Assembly: GCA_026713545.1 (NCBI GenBank)
Contig: JAPOOG010000093.1
Location: 1 to 35,850, forward strand
Origin: Bryobacterales bacterium
GTDB lineage: Bacteria > Acidobacteriota > Terriglobia > Bryobacterales > UBA6623
Direction: 5' to 3'
Length of the DNA: 35,850 nt
Both the position numbers and the translations under genes were made by a program. Shown here piece after piece: positions 15,705 to 25,946 of the stretch. The notes beneath the pieces were generated by a model, which saw nothing but the letters and a program-made list of their open reading frames with translations, was not told the origin of the DNA and ran no database searches. The number at the start of each line of letters is the position of its first letter. The stretch's first letter is position 1.

Positions 15705-17899
15705 AGTCCGTGCTCCGAGATACTGCGTCCGAGCTTCACGCGGACATCCTGTCCCCGAAAGCCGTTCCGGCGCTTTTTGCGGGATTCACCTCAGGTCTGG
15801 GTCTGCTGGTCGCCCAGATTGCCTTCGGAAGTTTCATCTTCTCGGGAGCATTGGCGCCATATTCCAGCCAGGGAGTCGGCCTGGTGTTGTTTGGAAACTT
15901 CGCCGCCTGCCTGGTCATCGCCCTGGCCGGCGGCTATCGTGGAGCGATTTCGGGGCTGTCTCCCGCGCTTGTGATCGTGATGGCACTGATCGCATCCACG
16001 ATGGACTCCGAAGGTGATGCACTGTTCGTCACTACGGCGGTCACTCTGATCGTCAGTGCGACGGCGACCGGCGTCTTCTGTCTTGTAATCGGGCATTTAC
16101 GGCTCACCAACCTGGTGCGCTTCATCCCCTATCCGGTGGCGGGTGGATTCGTGGCTGGAATCGGAGGGGCCACTTGCCTTGCGGCCATGTCGGTGATGGG
16201 AGCAGATATGGATTGGCGGACGATTCCGGCACTTCTGGAACCTTCCCTGTTGTGGAGGTGGGGTCCGGGCGTGGTGTATGGGTTCGCCCTGTACGCCGCA
16301 ATGAAGCATTGGGGCAATGCGCTCATTCTGCCGGCCAGTGTCGCGCTTGCCGTTAGTGCATACCACCTCGTGCTTGCCACCCTCAACGTTTCCGGTGAGG
16401 AAGCGAGAGCGGCAGGCCTGCTGTTCAAGAGCACCGCAGACGGAAGCCTGTGGCCGGCTTTGGGGGTTGCCGATCTGGTTCATCTGGAATGGTCCGCGAT
16501 GGCCCTGCAGATCCCCAACATGCTGACTCTGATGATGATCGCGCTGATATGCGTGGTCATGAATCTCGCCGGCCTCGAGTTGGCCGCGAATCACGAACTG
16601 GACTGGGACCGTGAGTTCAGGGCGACGGGAGTCGCGAGTATGGCCGCAGGCCTGGGCGGCGGCACGGTGGCCTGCACGATCGTACCCGCTTCGCTACGCA
16701 GCAAACTGCTTGGGGCCGCCACCCGCCTGACCGGCATCGTCGCCGCCCTGGTCATCGGAGCCGTGTTGTTGTTGGGCGACGGGATACTGGCAATAGTACC
16801 GGTGCCGCTCGTAGGAGGAATTCTGGTTTTTGCGGGCCTCGGCATGATAGACGAGGGTCTGTTGAGAAGCCGCAAGCGGCTCCCCTGGACGGAGTACAGC
16901 ATCATTGTGCTGATCTTCGTTGTCGTCATCTGCTTCGGTCTGTTCGAGGGAGTCGGCGCCGGGATGTTGGCCAGCCTCGTGTTCTTCGCCGTGCGACTCA
17001 GCCTCGTGGATCTGATCGGGTCCCAGTTCACGGCGCGCGAACGCAGAAGCAACAAAACCCGTTCTGTCCCCGAACGAGCCATCCTGCTGGAGCAAGGCGA
17101 GCGTGCGCATGCCTACCGCTTGCGCGGCTATATTTTCTTCGGCAGCGTCTACAACCTGGCCGATCATCTCAAGAAATCCCTGAGTGGCAGTTCGCGTCCT
17201 GCTTGCCTGATGCTGGACTTCGCCGCCGTCTCCGGCTTCGACTTCTCAGCAGTAAGCGTCCTTTGCAGGTTCCTGCGGACGGCGAACGCGGCGGGAGTGA
17301 CTGTGGTTCTCAGCACGATGTCCGATTCGTTGAGAGCCGGTTTGGAGCGTAACCTCCCACCGTCGATATTATCGGGACTGCATATTGAGCCGAATGCAGA
17401 TCGCGGTCTCGAACGCTGTGAAGAGATCGTCATTGCAGCATGGAAGGCAGACGTGAAGATGGCAGAAGAGCGGCGGGTCTCATTGCTGGAACATACCGCC
17501 GAGGACCTGGAACGCTACCTGGAACGGAATATTCTTTTCGAGGAACTGATCGAAGAACTCCAAAGCTGGCTGGATCCCCGTCAGTACTCCGACGGCGAAT
17601 CCCTGACAGGATCGGGTGCGCCGCGCGACGGTTTGCAACTGTTGCTTTCGGGCCGGGCTTCCGCCTACGACTCCGCAGGCGCCCGCCTCTATGAGTGCAG
17701 TCCTGGCGACGCGATATGGCCCGTCGATCCTTGCGACGACAAGGCGACCTCGGTGGTTGCCAACGAAGCTTGCCGGACGATGGTGCTGACACCAGCCGCC
17801 CAGCGCTGGCTGGACGAGCACGAAGAGCAGCTTGCCATCAAGCTGTATCGATATCTACTTGCCGGGCGTTTCCAGACCGAGTCAGAAGCCGGCGAATAG
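15650..17899 (+). CDS. SulP-family anion transporter with STAS and cNMP-binding-like domains
   Basis: The protein is 749 aa from ATG 15650; the GTG at 15701 is an equally plausible start. Residues about 40-455 form the SulP/SLC26 membrane domain with around a dozen hydrophobic segments, and motifs such as GYRGAISGLSPALVI and FIPYPVAGGFVAGIGG. A STAS domain follows at about 480-600 (AYRLRGYIFFGSVYNL...LMLDFAAVSGFDFSAVSVL), with Ser533 at the usual phosphorylatable position. Residues about 640-735 look like a Crp-type cyclic-nucleotide-binding beta-roll (LQLLLSGRASAYDSAGARLYECSPGDAIW), although the phosphate-binding Arg-Ala signature is not obvious. SulP-STAS-cNMP fusions are known in bacteria and may couple anion uptake to a ligand signal. 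The transported ion (sulfate, bicarbonate or another) cannot be told from sequence. Confidence 0.87.
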   Translation: MSGARPPTHSSLREITIVKSVLRDTASELHADILSPKAVPALFAGFTSGLGLLVAQIAFGSFIFSGALAPYSSQGVGLVLFGNFAACLVIALAGGYRGAISGLSPALVIVMALIASTMDSEGDALFVTTAVTLIVSATATGVFCLVIGHLRLTNLVRFIPYPVAGGFVAGIGGATCLAAMSVMGADMDWRTIPALLEPSLLWRWGPGVVYGFALYAAMKHWGNALILPASVALAVSAYHLVLATLNVSGEEARAAGLLFKSTADGSLWPALGVADLVHLEWSAMALQIPNMLTLMMIALICVVMNLAGLELAANHELDWDREFRATGVASMAAGLGGGTVACTIVPASLRSKLLGAATRLTGIVAALVIGAVLLLGDGILAIVPVPLVGGILVFAGLGMIDEGLLRSRKRLPWTEYSIIVLIFVVVICFGLFEGVGAGMLASLVFFAVRLSLVDLIGSQFTARERRSNKTRSVPERAILLEQGERAHAYRLRGYIFFGSVYNLADHLKKSLSGSSRPACLMLDFAAVSGFDFSAVSVLCRFLRTANAAGVTVVLSTMSDSLRAGLERNLPPSILSGLHIEPNADRGLERCEEIVIAAWKADVKMAEERRVSLLEHTAEDLERYLERNILFEELIEELQSWLDPRQYSDGESLTGSGAPRDGLQLLLSGRASAYDSAGARLYECSPGDAIWPVDPCDDKATSVVANEACRTMVLTPAAQRWLDEHEEQLAIKLYRYLLAGRFQTESEAGE

Positions 17900-17971
17900 C
17901 AAGAGCTTGCGGAAGCCGCAAGAAACGGCTCGAGTTCTCATACAAGGTGCAAAGACCGATGAAAACCTGTC

Positions 17972-18163
17972 TAGCCTGCAAGTCTCACCACCCGACGGCC
18001 GAAGCACGCAATACGACCACCATGACTTCGTGGCGCTTGCTTGCCGTGCTCGACGTACGGTCAAGTACGCCTGCGCGCGCCTTTTTCCTCCGCCCGGCTC
18101 GCGCCTCGTCCTGACGGCCCTCTCACGCACTTCACCTCGCCACGTGGTGAGACATGCAGGCTA
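17972..18163 (+). repeat. Dispersed inverted-end repeat, copy B (192 bp)
   Basis: The left end TAGCCTGCAAGTCTCACCAC (17972-17991) pairs with GTGGTGAGACATGCAGGCTA (18144-18163), 19 of 20 bp. The interior is nearly identical to copy A over most of its length, with a few small indels. It lies between the convergent SulP and TPR genes and is followed by a T-rich stretch, so it could also act as a transcription stop; this is not shown by sequence alone. Confidence 0.9.
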
Positions 18164-18180
18164 ACTTTTCTTGTTGATCC

Positions 18181-19041
18181 TTATTTCGTCTTGGACCGCT
18201 CGATTCGTTCGAGCTGATCAAGAGCCAGCTCCTTCACTGTTCCGCCGCCCGTTTCGGCGGCGCGACGCAATGGCTCGATTGCGTTGTCCTGCTGCCCCGT
18301 CATGAGGTACACCCCGCCCAGACGGTACCACTGGCTGGGCGTAGGTCGAGGGCTCGTCTCGACGGCGGTTTTGAACTGACGCAGCGCCTCTTCGAGATCA
18401 CCCTTCTTGACGGCCACATGCCCGAGCGCTTCCCGCGTTTCGGCTTCCATCTCCGCCTTGCGCGATTCCCACCGCTCGATGGGAATCTCGGCGGGGATCG
18501 TCAATGTTCGGAGCCGGATGAGAACGGCGGCGGCATAACCCTCGGCTTTCGCCAACAGTTCTTCGCGGTCGGGGCGGCCGTCCGCTCCATTGGGGATCAC
18601 GGTGGCGAGCGTGATGAGCGTATTGAGGTTGTCCGGCAGGAACTCGAGCGCCTTCGCACCGGCCGTCAACACGCCATCGTAGTCCGACAGGCCGCGGCAG
18701 GCCGTCATCTGATACTGATAGGCCAAGCCCAGAAACTCGGAATCGGGGTAACCCTCGACGAACCGTTCGACATTGCGGATCGTTTCCTGGGGATCGCCGC
18801 CGGTGTAGATCTCCAGGTAGAGGTCCAGCTCGTCCTGCGTCTTGGCCTGAGGCGCCCGCCGTGCGTTGAGCAGCGGCCCGAACTGCGCGTGAGCCACAGA
18901 ACCGGTGAGGGTTACACCGAGAACAGCCGCCGCGAGCACCCACGCTCGGAGGTGCAGAGACCTCAGCGTTCTGTGACCCCCAGGCTCGCGTCTTGCGGCA
19001 TGCACCCGAAGAAATGCTGGAACCGGATAGTCCTCGGTCAT
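18181..19041 (-). CDS. Exported TPR-repeat protein
   Basis: The protein is 286 aa. A long basic N-terminus precedes a hydrophobic segment (LRAWVLAAAVLGVTLTGSVAHAQF, about 31-54), ending in an AHA-Q signal-peptidase site, so the mature protein is likely periplasmic. The remainder is helical. Clear TPR-type helices occur near residues 200-270 (TREALGHVAVKKGDLEEALRQF, YRLGGVYLMTGQQDNAIEPLRRA), with weaker repeats earlier (FLGLAYQYQMTACRGLSDYDGVLTAGAKALEF). TPRs mediate protein-protein contacts, and no catalytic motif is seen. The gene is monocistronic, convergent with SulP, and divergent from the TonB receptor with a 557-bp intergenic region between them. Confidence 0.75.
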   Translation of the reverse strand: MTEDYPVPAFLRVHAARREPGGHRTLRSLHLRAWVLAAAVLGVTLTGSVAHAQFGPLLNARRAPQAKTQDELDLYLEIYTGGDPQETIRNVERFVEGYPDSEFLGLAYQYQMTACRGLSDYDGVLTAGAKALEFLPDNLNTLITLATVIPNGADGRPDREELLAKAEGYAAAVLIRLRTLTIPAEIPIERWESRKAEMEAETREALGHVAVKKGDLEEALRQFKTAVETSPRPTPSQWYRLGGVYLMTGQQDNAIEPLRRAAETGGGTVKELALDQLERIERSKTK

Positions 19042-19598
19042 GTCGAGTGTTCCAGGTCAAGACTCGGCAACGACCCCCATTCTATAGCCGGACAGCTCTC
19101 CGGGGACTGCTCAGACGAAGAAGCGAACGGGGAACATTCTGCCGCACCACCGTCTTAGCGCTGGCGAACATTGTGATTGCCGATGGCGTCGTCCCTGTCA
19201 GCGCCGGGTCGACTACTAACCTTTCCGCAACGGCAACGCCTGCCGGAAAGACGCCAAACCGTTCCACTGGAAGTATCGCAGGCCGTCAGGCCGCATCCGC
19301 ATCAATGCAAATTTCTTCGGGACGGTCCACCCAAGCCACGCAGAATGCTCCCTTGATCGTTCTCTTAGAGCCTTCGACGTTTTTTCCTTAACACCATCTT
19401 CAATCGCGCTTAAAGCAACCTTCAAGCGGTTAACCCGATCTTCACCCGTTTGTTACTGCGGTGAGACCGTCCGGTTACAGACTGGTAGTAATTCGTGGTT
19501 AGCCTGACTTCTTTACACGCAGGCTTCTACCGTTCACGAACACGGTAACCGTTTACCGGTATCGATTCCACTCACGAATCGAGGAAGAAGAAAAAAAC
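19042..19598. other. Long leader region of the TonB-receptor operon
   Basis: The 557-bp region between the divergent TPR and receptor genes is lower in GC than its surroundings. It contains several short inverted repeats near the receptor start: AGCCTG/CAGGCT (19501-19506/19520-19525), CGGTAA/TTACCG around 19550-19557, and TCGATTC/GAATCGA (19562-19568/19576-19582). No gene is supported. Promoters for both flanking genes probably lie here, but I could not assign boxes. Confidence 0.5.
19562..19582 (+). promoter_or_regulatory. Hairpin at the receptor ribosome binding site
   Basis: A perfect 7-bp inverted repeat TCGATTC...GAATCGA with a 7-base loop ends two bases into the GAGGAAGAAG purine run (19581-19590) that precedes the GTG start at 19599. 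A stem here could modulate ribosome access; this is inference from position only. Confidence 0.4.
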
Positions 19599-22373
19599 GT
19601 GAAACGACATCATTTTCATGCTGCTTGGCTGCTGGCCGCGGCCCTCACGCTGAGCACCTCCGCATTACAGGCGCAAGAAGCGGGCCTGATCACGGGCGCG
19701 GTATACGACGCCGCCACCGGCAACGTGATTCCGCAGGTGAAAGTAACGGCCCAGGGGCCCGTGACGCTCGAGGCCGTCACCAACCTCGATGGCGCCTTCC
19801 GGATCGAAGCGCCGACAGGGGTCTACACCGTCAAATACGACTCGGACAACCACCTCTCGATCGATATCGAGGGTCTGGAAGTCATCTCGGGCGAGATCGC
19901 CGACGCCAGCACCGTACTCTCTGCTTCGGAGGAAGTCACGGAGATCGAAGTCACCGAAACGATCGCGCCCACCGCCGCGACAGCGGAAACGCTGATTGTC
20001 GAACGGAAACTCTCGGAGGGAGTCACGGACTCCATCAGCGGCGAGGAGATCCGAGCCAGCACCGCCTCGGACGCGGCCGGCGCGTTGCAGAAGGTAACCG
20101 GCGTCTCGATCGTCGAAGGCAAGTTCGTCTATGTCAGGGGACTCGGCGAACGCTACAGCGCCACGACGCTCAACAACGCGCTCCTGGCCACGACAGAGCC
20201 GGAGCGGCGCGTGGTTCCCCTCGACATGTTCCCCTCGAACCTCCTCGACAGCATCAAGGTCCTGAAAACCTATACGCCGGATCTGCCGGCCGAATTTTCG
20301 GCCGGTCTGGTGCAGGTCGAGACGATCGAGTTCCCGAATTCCCCCACGTTCGAGGTCAGCTACACCACCGGTTTCAACAGTCAAACCACTTTCGAACCCT
20401 ACCTTCACTACCGCGGCGGCAGCAACGATTTCTGGGGCATCGACGACGGCACCCGCGACATCCCCGGTGCGATTCCTAACGACCGACCGGTCAGCCGGAC
20501 CTATTTCGATCGCGACGAACTGCAAAGCCTGGGCCAAACCTTCGAAAACAACTGGGACCCCATTCTCGCCGACTCAGCGCGCCCCTCTCACAGTTGGAGC
20601 CTAGTGGCCGGCAACACTTTCGGAAAACTGGGCGTCGTGGGGGCCTTCACTTTCAGCAACACGCCGCAATCGATCTTCGGAGAACAACGCAACATCTTCA
20701 ACTCGGTCGATCCTCAAGGCAACCCGATCCAGTTCACGGACTACACGTACGATTCCACGAACATCGGCGCTCGCCTGGGTGCGATCGTGAACATCGCTTA
20801 TCAGTTCAGCCCGGCGCACAAGATCCTCTTCAAGAACTTCCTCTCGCGCGACACCGACAGCGAGACAAGGGTTTTCAGCGGCTTTAACGGCGACTTCCGC
20901 AACGATGTCTCGAACCAGCGCCTGCGCTGGATCGAGCGCCGTCTCTACAGCGGCCAACTCGAAGGAGAGCACCTCTTTCCGACTCTGGGAAACAGCATCT
21001 TCCTCTGGCAACTCGGCTATTCGAACGCCTCGCGCGATGAGCCGGACCTCAGAGAGATTCTGTTCCGACGCGACCTGCGGACCGATCAGTTCATCTTCAC
21101 CGACGACAGCCAAAGCGCTTTCCGGATGTACAACACGCTCGACGACGAGATCTTCACGCCACAGCTTCACTGGCGCAAGCCGTTCTACTTCGGGGGCGTG
21201 ACCGGGTCTATCAAGGTCGGCGGCACACTGACTCTGCGCGACCGGAAGTTTTTCAACCGCCGATTCCGGTACCGCATCCTGCGCCAGCGCACGCTGGACC
21301 TCACCTTGCCGCCCACCGAGCTTCTGGGGGCCGACAACATCCGCAGGGACGGCTTCGAAATCATCGAGGAAACACGACCGACCGACCGCTACAACGCCAA
21401 TCGCGACATTCACTCCGCCTATGCGATGGCGGACTTGGCATTCGCCGCCAAATGGCGAGTCATCGGCGGGCTGCGGCTCGAGAACATGGAACAGTTCCTC
21501 ATCATGTTCACCCCCTTTGATCCCCGCCGCAATCGCCAGCCGACACAGTTGAACGCGACGAACTATCTGCCGGCGCTCAACGTCGTCTATTCGGCTACGC
21601 CGAAGTCGAACATCCGATTCGCCTACAGCCAGACGCTATCGCGGCCCGACTTCCGTGAATTGGCTCTCTTCGATTTCTCGGACGTGACGAGCGGCCGCAC
21701 CCTCATCGGAAATCCTGACCTGGTGCAGGCCTCCATCAACAACTACGACGTTCGCTGGGAACACTTCCCCGGCGGCAACCAACTGATCGCGGCCAGCTTC
21801 TTCTACAAGCAGTTCGACAATCCGATCGAACAGACGATCCAGCCCACGGAAGGCTTGCGCACCAGCTTCGACAATGCAAAGAGCGCCCAGAACTTCGGTT
21901 TCGAGCTGGAGTTTCGGCGCGGCCTGGATTTCCTCAATTCTTCGCTGCGGGAGTTCGCCTTCAGCTCGAACTTCACGTTTGTCGATTCCGAGATCGATCT
22001 CAGCAACACACAGCAAAACGTCCTGACCTCGCACTTCCGTCCGATGCAGGGTCAATCGAGGTACGTCTACAACGTCATTCTCGAATGGGCGCGTCCGAAG
22101 TGGAACAGCACGACCCGGTTCTATGCCAACAGCTTCTCGTCACGCATCAGTGACGTGGGCGCCAACCTGTTGCCCGATATCCAGCAGGACGGGGTCACTA
22201 CGCTGGACCTCATCCATGAGTACGACATTGCCGGCGAGGGACGCTGGAAGATTCGCGCTACGGCGCAAAACCTGACCGACGCGCGCTGGCTCTGGACACA
22301 GGGGGGGATGGTTTTTCGCGACTTCAGAAGGGGCCGCACTCTTACGATCGGCACCTCGTATCGATTTTTTTAG
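19599..22373 (+). CDS. TonB-dependent outer-membrane receptor with carboxypeptidase-regulatory N-terminal domain
   Basis: The protein is 924 aa and starts at GTG 19599 behind GAGGAAGAAG. A signal peptide (AAWLLAAALTLSTSALQAQ) is followed by a CarboxypepD_reg-like beta-sandwich at about 28-110 (AGLITGAVYDAATGNVIPQVKV...GVYTVKYDSD). A possible TonB-box-like stretch (EEVTEIEVTET) sits near 111-122. The plug domain includes DAAGALQKVTGVSIVEGKFVYVRGLGERYSATTLNNA and LDMFPSNLLDSIKVLKTYTPDLPAEFSAG. The C-terminal two-thirds is a 22-strand-type barrel rich in alternating aromatics, ending TIGTSYRFF with the terminal Phe needed by the BAM machinery. Such receptors import large or scarce ligands by energy from TonB-ExbBD; none of the latter is in the window. 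The adjacent beta-helix protein 45 bp downstream is likely its surface partner. Confidence 0.92.
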   Translation: MKRHHFHAAWLLAAALTLSTSALQAQEAGLITGAVYDAATGNVIPQVKVTAQGPVTLEAVTNLDGAFRIEAPTGVYTVKYDSDNHLSIDIEGLEVISGEIADASTVLSASEEVTEIEVTETIAPTAATAETLIVERKLSEGVTDSISGEEIRASTASDAAGALQKVTGVSIVEGKFVYVRGLGERYSATTLNNALLATTEPERRVVPLDMFPSNLLDSIKVLKTYTPDLPAEFSAGLVQVETIEFPNSPTFEVSYTTGFNSQTTFEPYLHYRGGSNDFWGIDDGTRDIPGAIPNDRPVSRTYFDRDELQSLGQTFENNWDPILADSARPSHSWSLVAGNTFGKLGVVGAFTFSNTPQSIFGEQRNIFNSVDPQGNPIQFTDYTYDSTNIGARLGAIVNIAYQFSPAHKILFKNFLSRDTDSETRVFSGFNGDFRNDVSNQRLRWIERRLYSGQLEGEHLFPTLGNSIFLWQLGYSNASRDEPDLREILFRRDLRTDQFIFTDDSQSAFRMYNTLDDEIFTPQLHWRKPFYFGGVTGSIKVGGTLTLRDRKFFNRRFRYRILRQRTLDLTLPPTELLGADNIRRDGFEIIEETRPTDRYNANRDIHSAYAMADLAFAAKWRVIGGLRLENMEQFLIMFTPFDPRRNRQPTQLNATNYLPALNVVYSATPKSNIRFAYSQTLSRPDFRELALFDFSDVTSGRTLIGNPDLVQASINNYDVRWEHFPGGNQLIAASFFYKQFDNPIEQTIQPTEGLRTSFDNAKSAQNFGFELEFRRGLDFLNSSLREFAFSSNFTFVDSEIDLSNTQQNVLTSHFRPMQGQSRYVYNVILEWARPKWNSTTRFYANSFSSRISDVGANLLPDIQQDGVTTLDLIHEYDIAGEGRWKIRATAQNLTDARWLWTQGGMVFRDFRRGRTLTIGTSYRFF

Positions 22374-22418
22374 GCAGCAAGCCAGTCTGTAACAACCCGA
22401 GGCAAAGAAAAAAACACA

Positions 22419-24203
<1,785 letters not shown>

Positions 24204-24218
24204 TATTGCTTCCGTGAA

Positions 24219-24240
24219 CGGGACGCAGTTGATCGTCCCG
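24219..24240 (+). other. Hairpin after the beta-helix gene
   Basis: CGGGACG and CGTCCCG form a perfect 7-bp stem with an 8-base loop just after the stop codon. It has no T-run of its own and lies 47 bp before the intrinsic terminator at 24288; it may protect the mRNA 3' end. Confidence 0.4.
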
Positions 24241-24287
24241 TCATGGAGTTATTGTCGGCCTCACGACATCAGCAAGGGAAAAGTCCC

Positions 24288-24330
24288 GCCGGGCAGGATG
24301 CTTTCGCGCCTTCTGCCCGGCTTTTTGTTT
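24288..24330 (+). terminator. Intrinsic terminator of the TonB receptor operon
   Basis: GCCGGGCAG (24288-24296) and CTGCCCGGC (24313-24321) form a perfect 9-bp, GC-rich stem with a 16-base loop, followed at once by TTTTTGTTT. It ends the receptor/beta-helix operon and lies just before the M28 peptidase gene. Confidence 0.85.
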
Positions 24331-24363
24331 CGAGCGCCCGTCACTTAAACTGGTACGGGACCA

Positions 24364-25863
24364 GTGCATCACCCTTCTTATCGCGCTCTCGCGCTTGTGC
24401 TGCTGACTGCATTGGTCACGCCTCTTGCCGGTGAGGAGCAGCTCTCCGAAACAATTTCGCAGCGCATTCTCAGCGCGATAGGACGCTCATCCTCACTCGA
24501 GCCGAGCCTGCGCACCTTGTGCGACGAGATCGGGCCGCGGCTGCCGGGCTCTCCAGGCATGAAGAGGGCCGTCGAGTGGTCGGTCGATGCTTTTCGCAAG
24601 GCGGGAGCGGACTCGGTACGTACAGAAGCATTCGAGATCCCGGCATCCTGGCAGGAGGGCGAAACGCGGATCGAAGTTATCTACCCGATTCGTTTCCGCG
24701 TTCGCGGAGCCGCGTCAGCCTGGACTCCTGCCACAAGGCGTGGCGGTCTCCGCGCCGAGGTGCTCGATGGCGGAACCGGCGCCGAGGGTTTTATCCGCCG
24801 GCTGGGCCGCAAGGCAAAAGGCAAGATCCTGCTTGTGAGGTCCGACACCGTGCGCACCTTTCTCGACTTGGGGAACGAGCAGAGGGACACGACCATCGCC
24901 CTGCGGGAGGCCGCCGAGGTCGGGGCCGCAGCCGTGCTCTTCATGTCGACCCGACCGCATGGCTTGTTGTATCGCCACGTGAACATCGTAGATGGCCGCC
25001 TGGATGTCATGCCGACCGCCCTGATTGCCCGCGAGGAAGCCCAGCGCGTGATACGACTCCTCGAAAGCAACGAAACGGTCCGGATGCACATTCGCCTCCC
25101 GAACAAGACCGGCGGTCCCTTCAAGGACCGCAACGTCGTCGCCGACGTCGTGGGGCGGGAGACGCCCGACGAGCTTGTGATCGTGGGCGCCCATCTTGAC
25201 TCTTGGGATCTCGGCACAGGCTGTTTGGACAACGGGGCCAATGTCGTTCTTCTCCTGGAAACCGCGCGGGCTCTGGCATCCGCCCGCCCGCGCCCCCGCC
25301 GGTCGGTTCGTTTCATCCTCTTCAGCGGCGAGGAGCTGGGCCTGCTGGGTTCCCGAGCTTACGCGCAAGCGCATCGAGACGAGCTCGATTCCGTCTCGGC
25401 GGTCGTGGTCCACGATATGGGCACGGGCAACATCAAGGGTTACTCTCTCGGTGGCCGACGGGATGTCCAGACCGGCCTCATGCAGGCGATGGAGCCGGTC
25501 GCCGGCCGCGGCGCGAATGCTCATAGTTTCGACGCCTTTTTTGGCAGCGACCACTTCGATTTCTTGCTCCAGGGCGTACCCACGCTTATCGCAATCCAGG
25601 ACACGACCGACTTCGTCCCCGTCTATCACTCCAGCGCGGACACCTTCGACAAAGTCAATCTCTACGGTCTGCGACGACAAACGGGAACGGCGGCCGTCAC
25701 GATCTACAATCTGGCTGACAGCCCAGAGCCTCTCGGGAAGCGTCTCACCAGACGGGAGACCGAGGAGTTGCTGGACGAAACCGATCTCGACAAGCAAATG
25801 AAGTTTCTCGGCCTGTGGGAGGAGTGGGCCCAGGGGCTTCGCGGTCGGCGGCGACTGCGGTAA
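24364..25863 (+). CDS. Exported M28-family metallopeptidase with PA-like insert
   Basis: The protein is 499 aa from GTG 24364. A signal peptide (LALVLLTALVTPLAG) ends near residue 23. Residues about 100-245 form a protease-associated-like insert (GKILLVRSD...AAVLFMSTRPHG). The catalytic domain holds the M28 di-zinc ligands and base: His277 and Asp279 in GAHLDSWD, Asp289 in CLDNGANV, Glu323-Glu324 in SGEELGLLGS, Asp351 in VHDMGTG and His422 in VYHSSADT. The set is complete, so it is likely an active aminopeptidase or carboxypeptidase acting outside the cytoplasm; specificity cannot be read from sequence. It sits after the terminator of the receptor operon and converges with the ceramidase-like gene. 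Confidence 0.9.
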   Translation: MHHPSYRALALVLLTALVTPLAGEEQLSETISQRILSAIGRSSSLEPSLRTLCDEIGPRLPGSPGMKRAVEWSVDAFRKAGADSVRTEAFEIPASWQEGETRIEVIYPIRFRVRGAASAWTPATRRGGLRAEVLDGGTGAEGFIRRLGRKAKGKILLVRSDTVRTFLDLGNEQRDTTIALREAAEVGAAAVLFMSTRPHGLLYRHVNIVDGRLDVMPTALIAREEAQRVIRLLESNETVRMHIRLPNKTGGPFKDRNVVADVVGRETPDELVIVGAHLDSWDLGTGCLDNGANVVLLLETARALASARPRPRRSVRFILFSGEELGLLGSRAYAQAHRDELDSVSAVVVHDMGTGNIKGYSLGGRRDVQTGLMQAMEPVAGRGANAHSFDAFFGSDHFDFLLQGVPTLIAIQDTTDFVPVYHSSADTFDKVNLYGLRRQTGTAAVTIYNLADSPEPLGKRLTRRETEELLDETDLDKQMKFLGLWEEWAQGLRGRRRLR

Positions 25864-25946
25864 AGCGGTATCAAGCCAGACAGGGCAGAGGACGGGTCGG
25901 GCGGTCGAGACGTAGAAGGTTGTCTTGCCGCATGATCGCCAGTTCC

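Noticed and set aside
19216..19425. Minus-strand 69-aa frame in the TonB receptor leader
   Set aside because: It has a protein-like look (SAWLGWTVPKKFALMRMRPDG) but no start context, no family match I know, and sits in a likely regulatory region; too weak to call.
24715..25797. 360-aa minus-strand open frame
   Set aside because: Antisense to the M28 peptidase with a complete metal site; no motifs of its own.
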